A model generated the notes under the pieces. It searched no databases and was not told where the DNA came from. It saw nothing but the letters and a program-made list of their open reading frames with translations. Of a stretch of DNA of 64,000 bases, positions 13,319-25,996 are shown piece after piece (within the stretch, counting starts at the first letter, position 1; every line of letters starts with the position of its first letter). Source of the DNA: Neurospora tetraspora (lineage: Eukaryota; Ascomycota; Sordariomycetes; Sordariales; Sordariaceae); assembly GCF_033439725.1 (NCBI RefSeq), contig NW_026944387.1, positions 1,860,001-1,924,000 of the forward strand, given 5' to 3'. The position numbers and the translations under genes were made by a program.

Positions 13319-14107
13319 GTTGTCGATGATGTCGTTTTCTTTCCAAATCTTTTCCTGGACCTCAATAACCACAAGTTGCTAGTTCCTCTTCCCTTTCCAA
13401 TAACTGTTTCAACTGAATCCCTTGCTCTTTATTGCTGCGCGTATTTCCCTGACAATCCTGAATTGATGCAAAAATCGCGCCTGATGTCGTGACGCGGAGG
13501 AAATGACACCCGTCACCTGGGTATGCGGTCGGTAGTGAGATGAAGGAAGGAGAAGCGTCTTCTGCTTTCGAACATGTCAAGAGTGTGGTGATGTGTGTGT
13601 CGATGACCCCCGGTGCAGGATTCCTGGGATGATGCAACAAAGTCTAGATCGACCTTGACTGCAGGCGTGTGGATAATAGTGGATCCCGCTGCGCTCCAGA
13701 TTGGATGACAGTTGGGGACGATGTCGTGGAAATCCGCGGTTGGAAAGCCGTTGAGACGGGAAGGTGTGTGAATTGGCAGAAAGGAGCCAGATATGTCACT
13801 GAAAAGTGGTGTGAAATGGGTGGTTGGCGAACTTTATAACCGGAGCCAAATGGAAACCAAGGTGAGAAGACTGGACTCCTCCCACTCGCGCGGAGAGGGC
13901 GGGACGACTTGGCAAAGGAGACTGGCGCCAAGAGCCATAGACCAGGGATGTGAACCAAGTCAATTTTTCGAGACCTGTCGCTCTCTGCAGCTCTGCCCCG
14001 TTTGGTGTGGAGGGGGCGTGGCTGTAGAAAGGGTACGTAGCGAGCCACGAAGTTGCAGTAGCCTGCTTAGGCTTAGTCACTTTTTCGTGATGGTGGGAAG
14101 ATGCTTG
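13319..14107. other. upstream region of the 12.0-13.3 kb gene
   Basis: Promoter and 5' UTR space for the minus-strand gene. Overlapping frames on both strands at 13.64-14.27 kb look spurious. Confidence 0.4.
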
Positions 14108-14824
14108 TCAGCACTTTTGCCAGAAGGAACCACACCCCGACTGCGTTCTCACTGTGACTGGATTGCACTGGATTTCCAGCCAGTCACAAATGCGTTCCCA
14201 GAGCTCTCTGTCCGAGACTGTCAAATGCCTGGAGAGAGAGAGCCGCCGATAGGACTGGTCTGGCGATAGCCTCTGACTCAATGCTGCCGTTGCCTCCTTC
14301 AGCTCCTCCAAAATAGACCGAGTGTATGGGCGACGATAACTCGGATTCGTTCTTTGTGCGCCTTCCTGATCGACAGGCAACTTCCAGCGTGCAAAAAAGA
14401 AGCACTTCGAAACGTCGTATGGGGGCTTGTTGGAGCTCGTGGAGCTGTCGCGTGAATCACTCAACAATCGCCGCCCAATCTACCGGGTTTCGACTTTCCC
14501 AGGGGCCCCTGAAATTTGCACAACAAACGCTAGAATGCCCTTGAAGCGCCCCCCGGATTCCTGATGATGGACAATCCCCAGCCCCCGATCCCGTCCAATC
14601 CGTGCCGGTCGTCGAGCTATAAGCGAAATTGAAACTCGGTCTGAGCGATGATGCTCAACGTCACCGCAGGGAGTATTGGTCGCTTCCAGTATTCCCGTCC
14701 GTGAAAATTTTCGCCTTCGTCCTTCACGGAGCTGTTTGGTGTTGCACTCCGGTTCGGATAGAAAGTAGGCAATCAAAGCTCTCGAAGGGAGGGAGGGAGC
14801 CCAGATTGCCGATGAGTCGTCCAA
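14108..14824 (-). pseudogene. possible decayed gene: one frame interrupted by a single TAG
   Basis: On the minus strand one frame runs about 239 codons, broken only by a TAG near 14,477-14,479 between VETR and IGRRLL. The second half has protein-like composition (EELKEATAALSQRLSPDQSY, then DRELWERICDWLEI). No ATG starts the frame; a 5' exon would be needed. A TAG in place of CAG is a CpA-to-TpA change, the preferred RIP change. I do not recognise the product. It could also be chance openness in GC-rich DNA. Confidence 0.28.
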
Positions 14825-17800
14825 GTTGTTGAATCAATGCTTGAATTCCTTGCAAGTATGGTTTCGCGATTGGTAAGAATGGCTTTGGTAGGTCGTACAC
14901 TGTGGCCAAGACAGGCCTGCGAGTTCAAGTTCTCGACCAACATTCGACCGGAACACCAAGCCAGATCAACCCGACAAGACAAAAAGGTGGAAGGTCCGGG
15001 AAAAGGATGGAGGATGAATCCAGCAGGAACGGGGGCTTTCTTTGAGATATGTAATCGGAAGGAAAGCGCAAGCTGCCATGGCTGCTGACATTTCTCCGTT
15101 TCTATCGCCTCTTGTGTTAGTCGCCCCTTCCACAGTTTACACGTTCATCGTCCAGGAACGGCAGGAGTTCCCCGCCGCAGACAGATGAGCAGCGGGATTA
15201 TGGGAAGGCTTTCCCTGATCTCACCGTTGATCCTCCACTGCACCTACCTCGACATTGGTATTCCAACGAGTTGACGAGAAATCAATCAGGCTTCTCAACA
15301 GGTGACGTGAGACCGGTCGGATGGGCACGGGCAACTCTCTTCGAGATGGTTGCAACCATCACGGCAACCATCCTCGACCAAAAGAAGCCATCATGTGCAC
15401 ATCAGCCTTCCATACAGCAAAACGCCTGGATTCGCCAAGGCCATCGACACTTCCAACCCACCTCCAGTTCATCCACCGAAAATGCCAGATCGAGGTCAGC
15501 CTTTCCTCTCACTGCAACGCGGTCAGGCTGAAGTCCAAAGCTCGCCCCAGTTTGTCCCCGGGTTTGCAAGTGTTCGTCTCACGTGGCTGACCTGCATGCC
15601 CCAAAACCACATGCATGTGTATCCCCCACCGCTCAGTCTCATTTCCTGCTAACCTTTTGTGGTCCATGCATGGAACAAATGTTGAAGCTATACCCGCTTG
15701 TTCCATGTCGTACGCGGTGTCTAGTGCTGAGATTGACCGATAGCTTGATCAACCTTCAACGGCCCAGTCGCCGCTAGTCCAGCCTCCCTCCTGAATCCAG
15801 AAGCTGTCTCGGTTGGCTGAAACCTCGGCCCAATATCTCTTCCCTATCTCAATGGTTTCCATTACCGTGTCCTCTTGTGCGCTCATCTCAATCTGGGTGC
15901 TTGACAGACTCAAGATTCTAGCCAGGAGCCCTCCCCTTTTTGGCGAATAACGACGGTGAGGTAACCCTTGCGACTGTTACAACAGTGGTGATCTCCCCTG
16001 AGTGCCCTGAGCTGTGATGGAGTTCTGCTATATCGCCGAGGACTGACGAATGGGAAGTGTTCCCACTCCATTATCAGCTGAAGGACCCAGGGGCCTGAAT
16101 CCCGGCACTAACCCAGCTGAAAATACAACATGAGCCTCACCGTCAACCGGATGTGGTTGGCCCTCGTTCCGGACAGTTCGGTCTTCGTCTAGCGCAACCA
16201 TGGACCAGTGGATCACTGTTGTTGATCGCTCTGCGTAACCAACAACCGGCCTGGAGCCACGGATATAACAGAGCTTGTCCCCTGAACGTCGAGCCGTGAA
16301 GGCTAAACTTCCATGGGACTTTACGAGCCCCTTATCCCGCTGTCGCATTCACGCTGACCGTTAAGATTCGACATCAGACTTTCACATCCGAATACGCCCT
16401 ACTCAAGTCGCAAGACACTCACCGAACAAAGTGCATTTCTTCTGAACGAGAAATGACCTCCAGTCCATCAATCACCCCCATTTCCTTCCAGGGTACGGCA
16501 TGATTCCACCAAGGCCTTGTCGTCAGGCCTGTACACCATACAGTGCATTGGTACGGTCAGCTCTGTTCAACGTCAACAAGACTGCGACCACAGGCGAGGG
16601 CCATTTTCTCGTGGTGGACATACCTGTCTGCCGCCTGTCACACATGGTTTTTGCAATTTGCTGCACACCTTGCTGATGCTCACCTTGTTCCCGGCCCGGT
16701 GGTCGGCTCTTGGCAACCACACCCCCCTCCCCCTGCCCTTGTGCTTGAACATCAATTACGCATGGTGATTTTCCGGTGGCTTTTCCCATCAATCCTGGTC
16801 CAACATGGCACACACCCCAGCGACTTGGCTTCTTCTATCACGAAGTAACAAGAAAAGTTTTTCGAGGTTTGATTACGAGGAGGTGTGCTTCATTCCAATT
16901 ACCAAGTTCGAAAGGAAATGATCAAAGTCCTGCGCACGAAAACGATAATCGGGCAGTCAATTGACGACTCTCATCAATGTCCATCATCCGTCCTATCAAC
17001 AACGTGACTCACACACCACGTTGTTGTTGAGCGGTCTGTCGATGATGTACGCCGTATGCTCTGCTGCCCTACTGATGGCGCCTTGGTAGGTATTGTTTGC
17101 TGCGTTGATGTCCAATGTCGAGAGAGGGCTGTCGCTGATGGTGCTTGGGTTGTTAGCCAATAGCTCACCATGCCGGGCCGGTCTTTGATGCAGGTCTGGT
17201 TGGTTCCTGCTCCCGATTGGAGGTGAGGTTTTCTCAACGGGTAGTCGTCCCAGAAAACCATCTGCAAGTGCAGAATCAGAATTCTTATTGCCAAGACGTT
17301 TACAAGGGCAGACTAAGCCAGAAACGAGGATGAATGGCACCTCGACAACATGCCCTTTTCTCGAATCCTTCCCGCTCAGACGGGAACATGCAATGATTTT
17401 GCAGTCTTTTATATGGCAACGCATTGCTCACCACCTCACCGGCTTCGGCGTCCGGCCGTCGTTGCAGTCATCCTTCTCGGTTATGTCTCTTCACCGACAC
17501 TTCCAATGGCGGCCGCACGGCGGGAAGAGAGGCTGGCGATAGTAACTGCAAGCAGTCTATAAGAAAAGTGCAGACAGACTCGGCTGCACTGCACGTTCAT
17601 GTTGGACCCAACAAGAAGCCAGAAAGCGAGTTTGCGCGGCAGCATCTCATACGTCGAAGTGAGCAGGTCCGTCGGTGGAGTGCAAGCAGACTCGGACCCT
17701 GAAGGTGCCATGCCAATGCCGCCATGCCGCCATGCTGCCACGGGTTCCCTTCCCGATCCACAGAGGGGGTCAGGAAGACGCCGACGTCGTAGCCAGTTCA

Positions 17801-19004
17801 CGCCCACGGGATAGTCGACGGCATCGTGTTCGAAGGCGCTTGTGCGAATGCTACCCGTCGTCGTCGTTCACCGATAAAGACGGAAGCAAGCGAACTGGGC
17901 GCTGTATGCGGCCATGGGTTCGAAAGGCGTGAATGCTACACGTGTTACGGAAGACCCCTCCTCAAACTTCGCTATCCTCGTTGAAAAGATGTACTGGGAA
18001 GCGTGTCGCATGTCATTCTAAATCCGTTGAGATGTTCGTCTTCGGGATATCCGTAGAATCCAGTCGCTCTTCTGGTAAACGATTTCAAATCCCAAAGATG
18101 GCGCTGTGTTGTACAAGGGTCTTCTCGTGTGGCCATGTATGGGCGTGTGGAATCGGGTTTGGCTGGGCTATCCCCGAAACTCCCCAACTGAATCTCGTAG
18201 TGAAGCCTGTGGATTGAGTCGATGGCGGAGGGCGGCCTCTGAGCTCAGGAAGTGTACCCAAGGCGAATAATTGACATTGAAGGTGTATTTTGGAAGAGAC
18301 TCATCATTCGTTCTTTCTCGGGGGCTCGAGTCGATGAATGCTCTGGTCTGTCGTTGCAGTGGCCTTCGTGATCCTACAGTGGGAGTTGCGGCACTGTTGT
18401 TCGCTGACTTTAGTTCAGTGACGACACAAGTCGACAACAGGGCAAGCAGCGAGTCGGGCTCCACTCTCAGCAGATCCGACGAGCTGGATCCAGGCACAAG
18501 CCACACAGGACCTACCGCGAAGTTCTGTGGCAAGTGAAACTGCGCAGCCACCCCCGGACGTGCTCGCCTCGGAAGCGATCCAATATCTGGTTGGTCGCAC
18601 TTGCGCTGGGTCGGGTCACCCACGTGGGCTGTCTTTTTTTTGGCTTGACTCCCTCCGTCTGCAAAGGACGGAAGCTCAACGAACTTCAACGTCTACTTGG
18701 TAGGTTCGATGAGTGAAGGCAACGACCCCTTTAATTCAGTTCACAACTTCAAGGCATAGGTACAGGTAGGCATGTTCGGGAATTCTTTCAACCTGTCACG
18801 CCAGCATGCCATCACTTCCAGCGCTCCAGATCTCCCTCCTTTGCTCTTTCGAAGCCCTAGTCTACAAGTAGATGACCGTGTGAGAAGAAGCCGACGTCAT
18901 TTGGTAGGTACCGACTAAGTCAACAGCAATAGGAAACTGGGACGGAAGAGAGTCCGAAGTCGGGAAAGCGCAACTTGTAACAATACTTCTCCGCCAACAA
19001 CTGT
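14825..19004. other. interval without a supported gene
   Basis: Many short overlapping frames, none with codon bias plus splice signals. A frame at 14,724-14,909 (minus) reads protein-like (LPKPFLPIAKPYLQGIQALI) and might belong to the same decayed locus as 14.1-14.8 kb. Nothing else is supported. Confidence 0.35.
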
Positions 19005-20228
19005 GTGTCTGGAAGGCGCGGTGCAGTGCGAGGGGGTATAAGTTGCATTTCTGGGAGTTCTGGACGGGGATCTTCTTTTTTCTCTTCTACATCACTTTTA
19101 TCCACTCTTATCAATCTACATCATTTGCAACCAATCCAGACCTTGCATCAGTCAAGGGTGGACGCGGAGAAAGCACAGAACAGCAGTTCGTATCCCATCC
19201 GCAAATTTCCTTATCCAGATCCTGGAGTGGCTATACTAACACACTTACACTACAGGCCCTCATCGTCTTCACACGCTTGTTGATCCCTGCACATCACTTA
19301 CAGATGCAACCGCACCCAATATCTTGATAGACGTGCAAGCGGCAGCAACACAACTCCAAGCTATAGTTAGGGACCCCCATCCACCCGGCCTCGTCGTGTT
19401 CACAGATGAAAGCCCGACCTCCCCCGGTCCTTCAATCATCGGAGGACTCCAAGTCTCCCAACGCCCACAACATCGAGGAGGAGGGCCAGAAAATCCAGCG
19501 AGTCCTACTCGCTCGGAACAGGGGAACCATCAGTCTCAACACCACCATCACCCCCATCCCCGAGCGCAAGAAACTTCCCTCCGCTCCCGGCTCCCGCGAC
19601 GCCTACTGGCGGTGCTGTCCCGGCTGAAAAGGTTGCCCAGAATCCGGTCTTGGTTCCATGTCTTCGTGTTGTCGGCCGGCTCCCAAATGCTACATCAGCG
19701 ACAACAGTAACAGCATCAACAGCAACAACATCAACAGCAACTGCAACAACAGCGGCAACAAAGGACCCGTCTCCCCTGCCTCTTCCTCCCACCGCCCTCA
19801 CCATCCACCACACCACCGCCACCCCGGCCGCCACCCCGGGGCTAAAAACCTCGGATAAGATCACCATAGCATTGGGAGCAATGGGCGCCGCTGGGGTCTT
19901 TTGGATGGGTTAGCTGGGTTGGAAAAACCATAAAAAGGAGAAACAGAAGCTGGAATGGAAGGCTGCGGACAGGGCTGAGAGGGCGCAGCAGCAGCAGCAG
20001 CAGGAGGAGGAGCAGCAGCACAGCAACCGCATCAACAGCAACTGCAACAACAGCGGCAACAAAGAATCCGTCTCCCCTGCCTCTTCCTCCCCCGGGGTTT
20101 CCTCCCAGGAACCCTTCGGCTCCTCGCCGCAACCCTTCCCCTCCTCGCCAAAGCCCTTCGCCCGCCCCAATCCCCGACCCCGCGCAAGCCATGCGTCTGG
20201 CTCGGAGAGACAAGGACCGCCGGCGTAA
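19005..20228 (+). pseudogene. mucin-like single-pass membrane protein, frame cut by TAG
   Basis: A CT-rich leader near 19.07-19.12 kb precedes a good intron (19,190-19,255: GTATCC donor, TACTAAC branch point, TACAG acceptor). From about 19.41 to 20.23 kb a frame gives a Ser/Thr/Pro-rich ectodomain, a membrane segment (DKITIALGAMGAAGVFWMG), then a charged tail (WKNHKKEKQKLEWKAADRAE) with a Gln/Glu run, ending at TAA 20,226-20,228. A TAG at 19,911-19,913 falls inside the membrane helix. A second frame from ATG 19,406 (MKARPPPVLQ, strong C-ending codons) suggests that the real N-terminus lies in another frame, so the exon model is unresolved. The layout resembles fungal wall-sensor or mucin-type surface proteins, but no family is assigned. 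Either a young pseudogene or a mis-modelled gene. Confidence 0.4.
19729..20094 (+). repeat. 65-bp direct repeat, 301 bp apart
   Basis: Copies at 19,729-19,793 and 20,030-20,094 differ at only a few positions. They carry a CAACAG-type run followed by GTCTCCCCTGCCTCTTCCTC. One lies in the ectodomain region, the other in the cytoplasmic tail of the mucin-like locus, and they are read in different frames, which suggests local duplication. Confidence 0.85.
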
Positions 20229-20362
20229 GAGAGGAGGAGAGGGGGAGCAGAAGAACGAAATCGAGGAGGAAGGAAAGGAGGATGAGAAGGAGAGAAAGAA
20301 GAAGAGGAGAGCAAGAAGAAGAGAAGAGAAGACGGAGCGGAGGGAGAGGAAAGAAGAAGGGA
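20222..20362 (+). repeat. polypurine tract
   Basis: About 140 bases almost wholly A and G (AGG, GAA and GAG units) just after the mucin-like frame ends. It could form triplex or single-stranded structure; more simply it is a decayed microsatellite. Confidence 0.8.
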
Positions 20363-23300
20363 AAACCTACCCGCACCCTACGATTTCCTATACGTATCCT
20401 ACAAATTTCGCAATCTTTTATAATTCTTCACCACGACTATATGATTGCCCGAAACCTCGTATCTCAAAGTCGGTAGCGCATATCCCACATACGAAAGAGG
20501 TTTTCCTTTTGACAATAGAGGTACTTATTCCCATACTATTATTGGCGAGTTCTTTCCCCGTAACTCGAATTGCCCGATGTCCGACGACACCTCCACTGCA
20601 ATTGATCATTTATCAAGACATTCTTGACCATTACTACTTGTTGCTGCTCTTGTTATTGACACACCCATTGGCCCACCATTAGGTAGTCACTTGGCCGCTC
20701 TTCTTGTCTTCCCCTATTCATCATGATCATTATAGTTGCCTTCACCTACGCGAAGCTGCTTGGCCGAGGCTGTTCGAACGAATGATAACCAGTTGCCTAC
20801 TGACTCACAAGCCAAAGCCATATGCTCCTATCACGAGGCCTCCAATCCCTCGACGGCAGCAGCGACTGAATAAGGTAGGCGGACAACGACGACCCGTCGG
20901 CAAACCAAGAACCCCGACCCCGACCTCGACTGACCGGGCAGTGGCATGGATTTGGAGCTTCGAGATGAGACAGACGGGTGGCTGATGAAGGACGCGTAAT
21001 CCTCCTATCAACAGGGCTTCCTATGTCTGTTATCGCCGAGTGGTGGTAATAGCCGCGTCTCAAGCACACAGTGACTCATTTTCACAAGCCTGTGCCTCAA
21101 GGGATGAACTCGACCGGGGATCAACCGGGCCTTTCACGCCATCTCAGCCTATGTGCTGCCGCTCGTTAATATTGGGAGATGAGACCACACAATTTGGCAC
21201 TTTGTCTTTCGCATCGTCTAGACACCACCTCACCAACGAATCTCTCCTTCCCATACCCAGCGGACACAACCTTTGCTCCATCGCTTGCGGGTTCCGCCAG
21301 TGTGGTTGCTAGACTAATATTGATGGGCAAGTCGCCCTCCTCGTCTCCGCCCCTGGGAATCCCACCCTGGGGCGTCTATTGTGCGAGATCATCACCCAGG
21401 TAGCAGGTAGTATGCCTCATGGCCAAGGAGATACTCTAGCTCGTTCCTGTGTTCTTACCGAGTCAGTCTCATGTAATTGGAAGCTTGTTGGCCGATGGAT
21501 CACTGGACTTATGCGTGGTGCTGTCATTGCTTCGACGATACTGGGCGGCCTGCTCGTGCTGGCTGCCTCACGTCGTGTGGAAAGCCATGATATCCGCTCC
21601 TGTTATCGGAAGCGGCGGCCGAGTGGCATCATTACGCGTTTCTTTGACCTGTCCCAGTCGAGAGAACGAGATACCCATGCCCGTTCCCCTTTCCCTTCAA
21701 ATGTTGAGGTAACTGGGCTTTCTGGTTACGAGAAGCGACCTCTTCAATTCCCTGAGCTGCTCAATGATCTTCCACGACCATCGCTCGACCCCGGCATGCG
21801 TGCTTTATGTTTATGCTCACACCCGTTATCCCACAACTTCACAACGGTGCTTCCGAGGTAGTGCATAAGTATGGGGAAGCACACAGCGGGCGCCGTGTTA
21901 CAAGGTCGGGAGCCTCATTCATCTAAGGTCAACCAATGATTTTCTTTGCGTTCAAACTACCTCCAGTCTACACGCCATTGTCTGCCTGCGATGCTGGCAA
22001 CTACGCAGCCGTCATCGAGCAGAGCAGTTCCGCTTCCAGTTACACCGCACAATGATAGAGGTACTGAGGCTTGACCGAGTCACACTTCACACATGCATTG
22101 TTTTCCCGAACACTCTTTGTTGGCTTGGCTTCTCGATTCCCTCCTAGAGGTACCTATCTAATGGTGTCTTACACAAGTGAAGCTCGTGTTCCCCATGAAT
22201 GCATGCATGGCTATCTCATTGAGTTCGATAACAACGTGTGTTCCATTGCCATCTTCCTTGCAATTGGCATTAACATTCTCATTGACATTCTTATTCCGCT
22301 GGTTGGCTCCGACGTGTAGCTGGTTCTGACATTCCCGAAAATCTGTACTGTGACTTTCTCGCCTCATCCTTTATCCTGTTTGCCTACATGTACAACAACC
22401 CATCTTCAATCCTCAGCCATACTCATACAATCCTTTCGATCGTGGCCGCCTTTCACGTCCTAAGCAGCTAGCCTTCAGTCTGGTATCCCCTGGGATTGAA
22501 GGATGTTAGCATATAAGCCCCTGTGAAAAGCGCAGCCAACAAAAGTTCCTTGAAAGTTCAAGCGGTTCAGATTGGTGTGAGTGATTTGTCATGGGTGAAT
22601 AGGTCCACATAAGTTTGAGTGTTCAGAGATTTCAATCATTATTGGTTGTAAAAGAACTGTATGAAAAAGAAAGGAAAGCAGCCACTATACCTGGTATTTG
22701 CGATGCTCCAAGGGCCGAGTTCCCCAAAAGCAGTCGCGGCACTGGTTCAATCTCAACCCAACCTGCCTTCCATGTCGAACACATGCATCTTAGAATGACC
22801 TCAGATCGCTGATAATCTCGTCTTGAGTACGTACGCAAGAGAACACAAGTGTTGCAACCTGCATTGTACTTCAGAGACAAGGACGCTTCATCACAGGTCG
22901 CATCCACCTTCTTCTTCATGTTATTTCCCCCAGAAAGATCACAACCCCCAGTGTTCTCGAGGTTGTAGCACCGAAGGAAAAGCGAATCCAACACTGGTGC
23001 TGCACCTGAATATTCTCATCCCACGTACAATCTCAGCTCGAACGACGCAAGTGGTCTTTCATCATCATCGATTGTGTTATCCGTCCCCTCATAGAACCAC
23101 TCTCACTTGGACCCTTACACTTTTCAGGGCTGTACTGCTTGCTCCACCGAGGTACCGTGTAACCGCCTCAGTTCATATGCGTCGTCTTGGTGAATCCCCC
23201 GTCGGTCGTCTTAGTGAACTCATCATTGGCGGCCCCCCGTTGTTATGAATCAAGGGAAGGAAAGGAGGTGAGCGCGAACAAAAGAAAACGTGAAGTATTA

Positions 23301-24029
23301 CGATCCCTGGGGATCAACACGGGGACATGGAGCAAGCAGTACTGGGTGCCAGGGACGTGTACATGGAAGGGAGTTTTTCCCAGGCGCACCGAGGCACTGG
23401 TTCCACCCTATTCATGCGGCGACGAAGCGATCCGCCATATTCACGTCACACGGCGGTGCTTTGGAAATGCAAACGCGAAAGCCAGGATGGGATCATCGTA
23501 AGGACGCGGCAGCCCAACTATCCAACCTGGCTTCTTCCATGTTGAATGGGAAAACGAACTGTCATCGATGTTAGCAGCTGCCAGGGCATGAGGTAAAGGA
23601 GGAAAGGGACTTACCACACAATACGAAAAGAGAAGGCACCAAAGAGAAGATAGAAAAGATGAAGACGGAAAGGATGAAGAAGGGACAAAAGAAACGGGAA
23701 ACAAACCTGGAACTGGAGGATGGCGGGGGAATAGTGTTGAACATCCCCACGAACATCCCCCAGCTACGAATATCCCCCTGTTAGGACCGTGTGATGATAT
23801 GAAGATCCCCCAGTTAGTACGAAGTGAAAATTGGCATCCCCCGGTTACGAACATCCCCCAGATACGGCCGTCTCTCGATACTCATGAGGTTCTCTCTACA
23901 GCATCTACCGAGACCTTCTCAGATGCCGACCAGCACGGGCAAGCCACGATGCCAGGACGGGACTGAGGTGGTTTGTGCTTCGTTACGTCGACACCCCGGC
24001 AGACCGTAGGGAACCACGCGTTAACAACA
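20363..24029. other. interval without a supported protein gene
   Basis: No recognised gene. A frame at 21,379-21,861 (plus) has one hydrophobic stretch but poor codon bias. Near the right end the minus strand shows a canonical small intron (23,559-23,614: GTAAGTCCC donor, GCTAAC branch point, GACAG acceptor), and 23.73-23.87 kb carries five imperfect copies of GAACATCCCCC. These may be the 3' part of the snoRNA host transcript to the right. Confidence 0.35.
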
Positions 24030-24146
24030 CTCCATGAAATGGAACAGGGTTTCCTTTGCAGGTTACCGCGGAGAGGTGCCCAGGACGTACCCAGACAACC
24101 TCCCCGCAGCTTGGTTGTTGTCCACTAAGACAACAAACACAAACTG

Positions 24147-25545
24147 CCCGTCAGCTAGACCACTCGGTTTACCGGCACTCGACCGGTGGTGCACTTGACA
24201 CCAAGCATCATTCGGGAGCCCGTCAGCCAGAGACACTTGTCTCTGCTGGCACTTGCCAGTGGCGCACTCGCTAACCAAACTTCATCCGGGGAACGAAATA
24301 CAAGGGAAAAAAACCCGTCAGCTAGACCACTCGGTTTACCGCCACTTGACGGTGGTGCACTTGACACCAGACATCATTCGGGATTAGGAAACAAAACCCT
24401 CCGCCAGAGGCAACTCGCCTCTGCTGGAACTACCAGTGGCGCACTCGCTAACCAAACTTCATCGGGGAAAAGGATGACTTACCTGTTACCGCGGAGAGGT
24501 GCCCAGGACGTACCCGGACAACCTCCCCGCAGCCCCCGATGCTCAAGAAGAACACCGAAGAACCGCCCGTCAGCTAGACCACTAGGTTTACCAGCCACTT
24601 GACTGGTGGTGCACTTGTCACCAAGCATCATTCGGACCCGTCAGTCAGACCACTCGGTTTACCAACACTTGTTGGTGGTGCACTTGGACACCAAGCATCA
24701 TCCGGTAACTGAACCCTGGGCCATAGGCACTGCCTATGCTATCACTTGATAGTGGCGCACTCGCAGCCAAACTTCATTGGGAAAGAAGATGACTTTTGGG
24801 AAAAGAAGATGACGTTCGGGAAAAGAAGATGACTTACCTGTCGCCGCGGAGAGGTGCCCAGGACGAACCCAGACAGCCTCCCCGCAACCCCCTGATGTTC
24901 AAGAACACCAAGGAACCGCCCGTCAGCTAGACCACTCGGTTTACCAACACTTGTTGGTGGTGCACTTGTCACCAAGCATCATCCGGTAACTGAACCCTCG
25001 GCCAGAGGCACTTGCCTCTGCCGAGATGACACTTGTCAGAGCTCAGTGGCGCACTAGCTAACCAAACTTCATTGGGAAAAAGACAAGGAAAAAACCATAA
25101 CCCCTCCGCCAGACCACTCGGTTTACCGGCCTAGCCGGTGGTGCACTCGACACCAGACATCATCGGGAAAAAAGCACAAGAAAATATCGTAATCCGTCAA
25201 CTAGACCACTCGGTTTACCGGCCTAGCCGGTGGTGCACTTGTCACCAAGCATCATTCGGAAGGCCCTCGGCCACAGGCACTGCCTGTGCTGGAACTACCA
25301 GTGGCGCACTCGCAACCAAACTTCATCGGGCAGAAAGAACGAACCATGGAAATATGAAATATTGTAACCCGTCAACTAGACCACTCGGTTTACCGGCCTA
25401 GCCGGTGGTGCACTTGTCACCAAGCATCATTCGGAAGGGGGGCCCTCGGCCATAGGCACTGCCTATGCTGGAGTCTAGTGGGACACTCGTCACCAAACTT
25501 CATCGGGCAGATGATGATGAACCCCTAGCCAGAAGCATCATCGGG
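24147..25545 (-). repeat. array of 14 snoRNA-like three-hairpin modules (two types)
   Basis: Two alternating module types of about 65-72 nt. Type 1 (8 copies, starting near 24,147; 24,314; 24,566; 24,637; 24,918; 25,102; 25,193; 25,368) reads on the minus strand CCCG-AATGATGC ... CTGA-CGGG. Type 2 (6 copies near 24,220; 24,397; 24,717; 24,998; 25,262; 25,443) reads CCCGATGAAG ... CTGACGGG or a decayed end. Inside each are up to three small hairpins with loops of the form C(A/G)AGTG. Stem bases differ between copies but pairing is kept. The ends match a C/D-box kink-turn with CCCG/CGGG closing stem. A remnant of another copy lies at about 25.51-25.55 kb. Confidence 0.85.
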
Positions 25546-25916
25546 GAGAAGGTGAATGATTTGAATGAAAACATGAAGTGAGTGGGAAACATGAGTTGAA
25601 CACGAAACATGAGGAGAAGAAACATGAATGAAGAAGAAATACGGAATGAAGAAGAAACATGAAGTGAAGAAGAAACATGAGGTGAGTGTGAACCAAACCG
25701 CGACCATGCGACCGAACACGCAAGAGACAAGACATGGAAACTGACAAACATGAAAATGACAAAGACAAAAAGAAACGAACACACATACCTGAAATCCCCC
25801 AGTGCCGACCGCGGGGAGATGCCCAGGAACACAAGTGAACCCGGACAGCCTCCCCGCAGCCCACGATGTTCACCACCCAAGTCGTGGGAGAACATCAAGG
25901 AACCACCTTCCAAACT

Positions 25917-25996
25917 TTCCCGTCAGAATGACAATGACAAACATGAACCTTCAGGCCTCAGGTCATGCAGAAGACTGCGTTTTCATCACTCGGGAA
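25917..25996 (-). ncRNA. intronic box C/D snoRNA (e)
   Basis: An 80-nt unit with 6-bp closing stem TTCCCG/CGGGAA, C box GTGATGA (25,983-25,989), two CTGA boxes mid-molecule, and D box CTGA (25,923-25,926) preceded by TTTGTCATTGTCATT. The closest relative in the window is snoRNA d, about 230 bases away. Confidence 0.88.

Noticed and set aside
21379-21861. 160-codon plus-strand frame with one hydrophobic stretch
   Set aside because: Codon use is unlike the real genes here and there is no start context or family motif.
24067-25545. CRISPR-like array, because of regularly spaced near-identical units
   Set aside because: Units adjoin or alternate in two types, have covarying hairpins instead of unique spacers, and the DNA is eukaryotic with spliceosomal introns.
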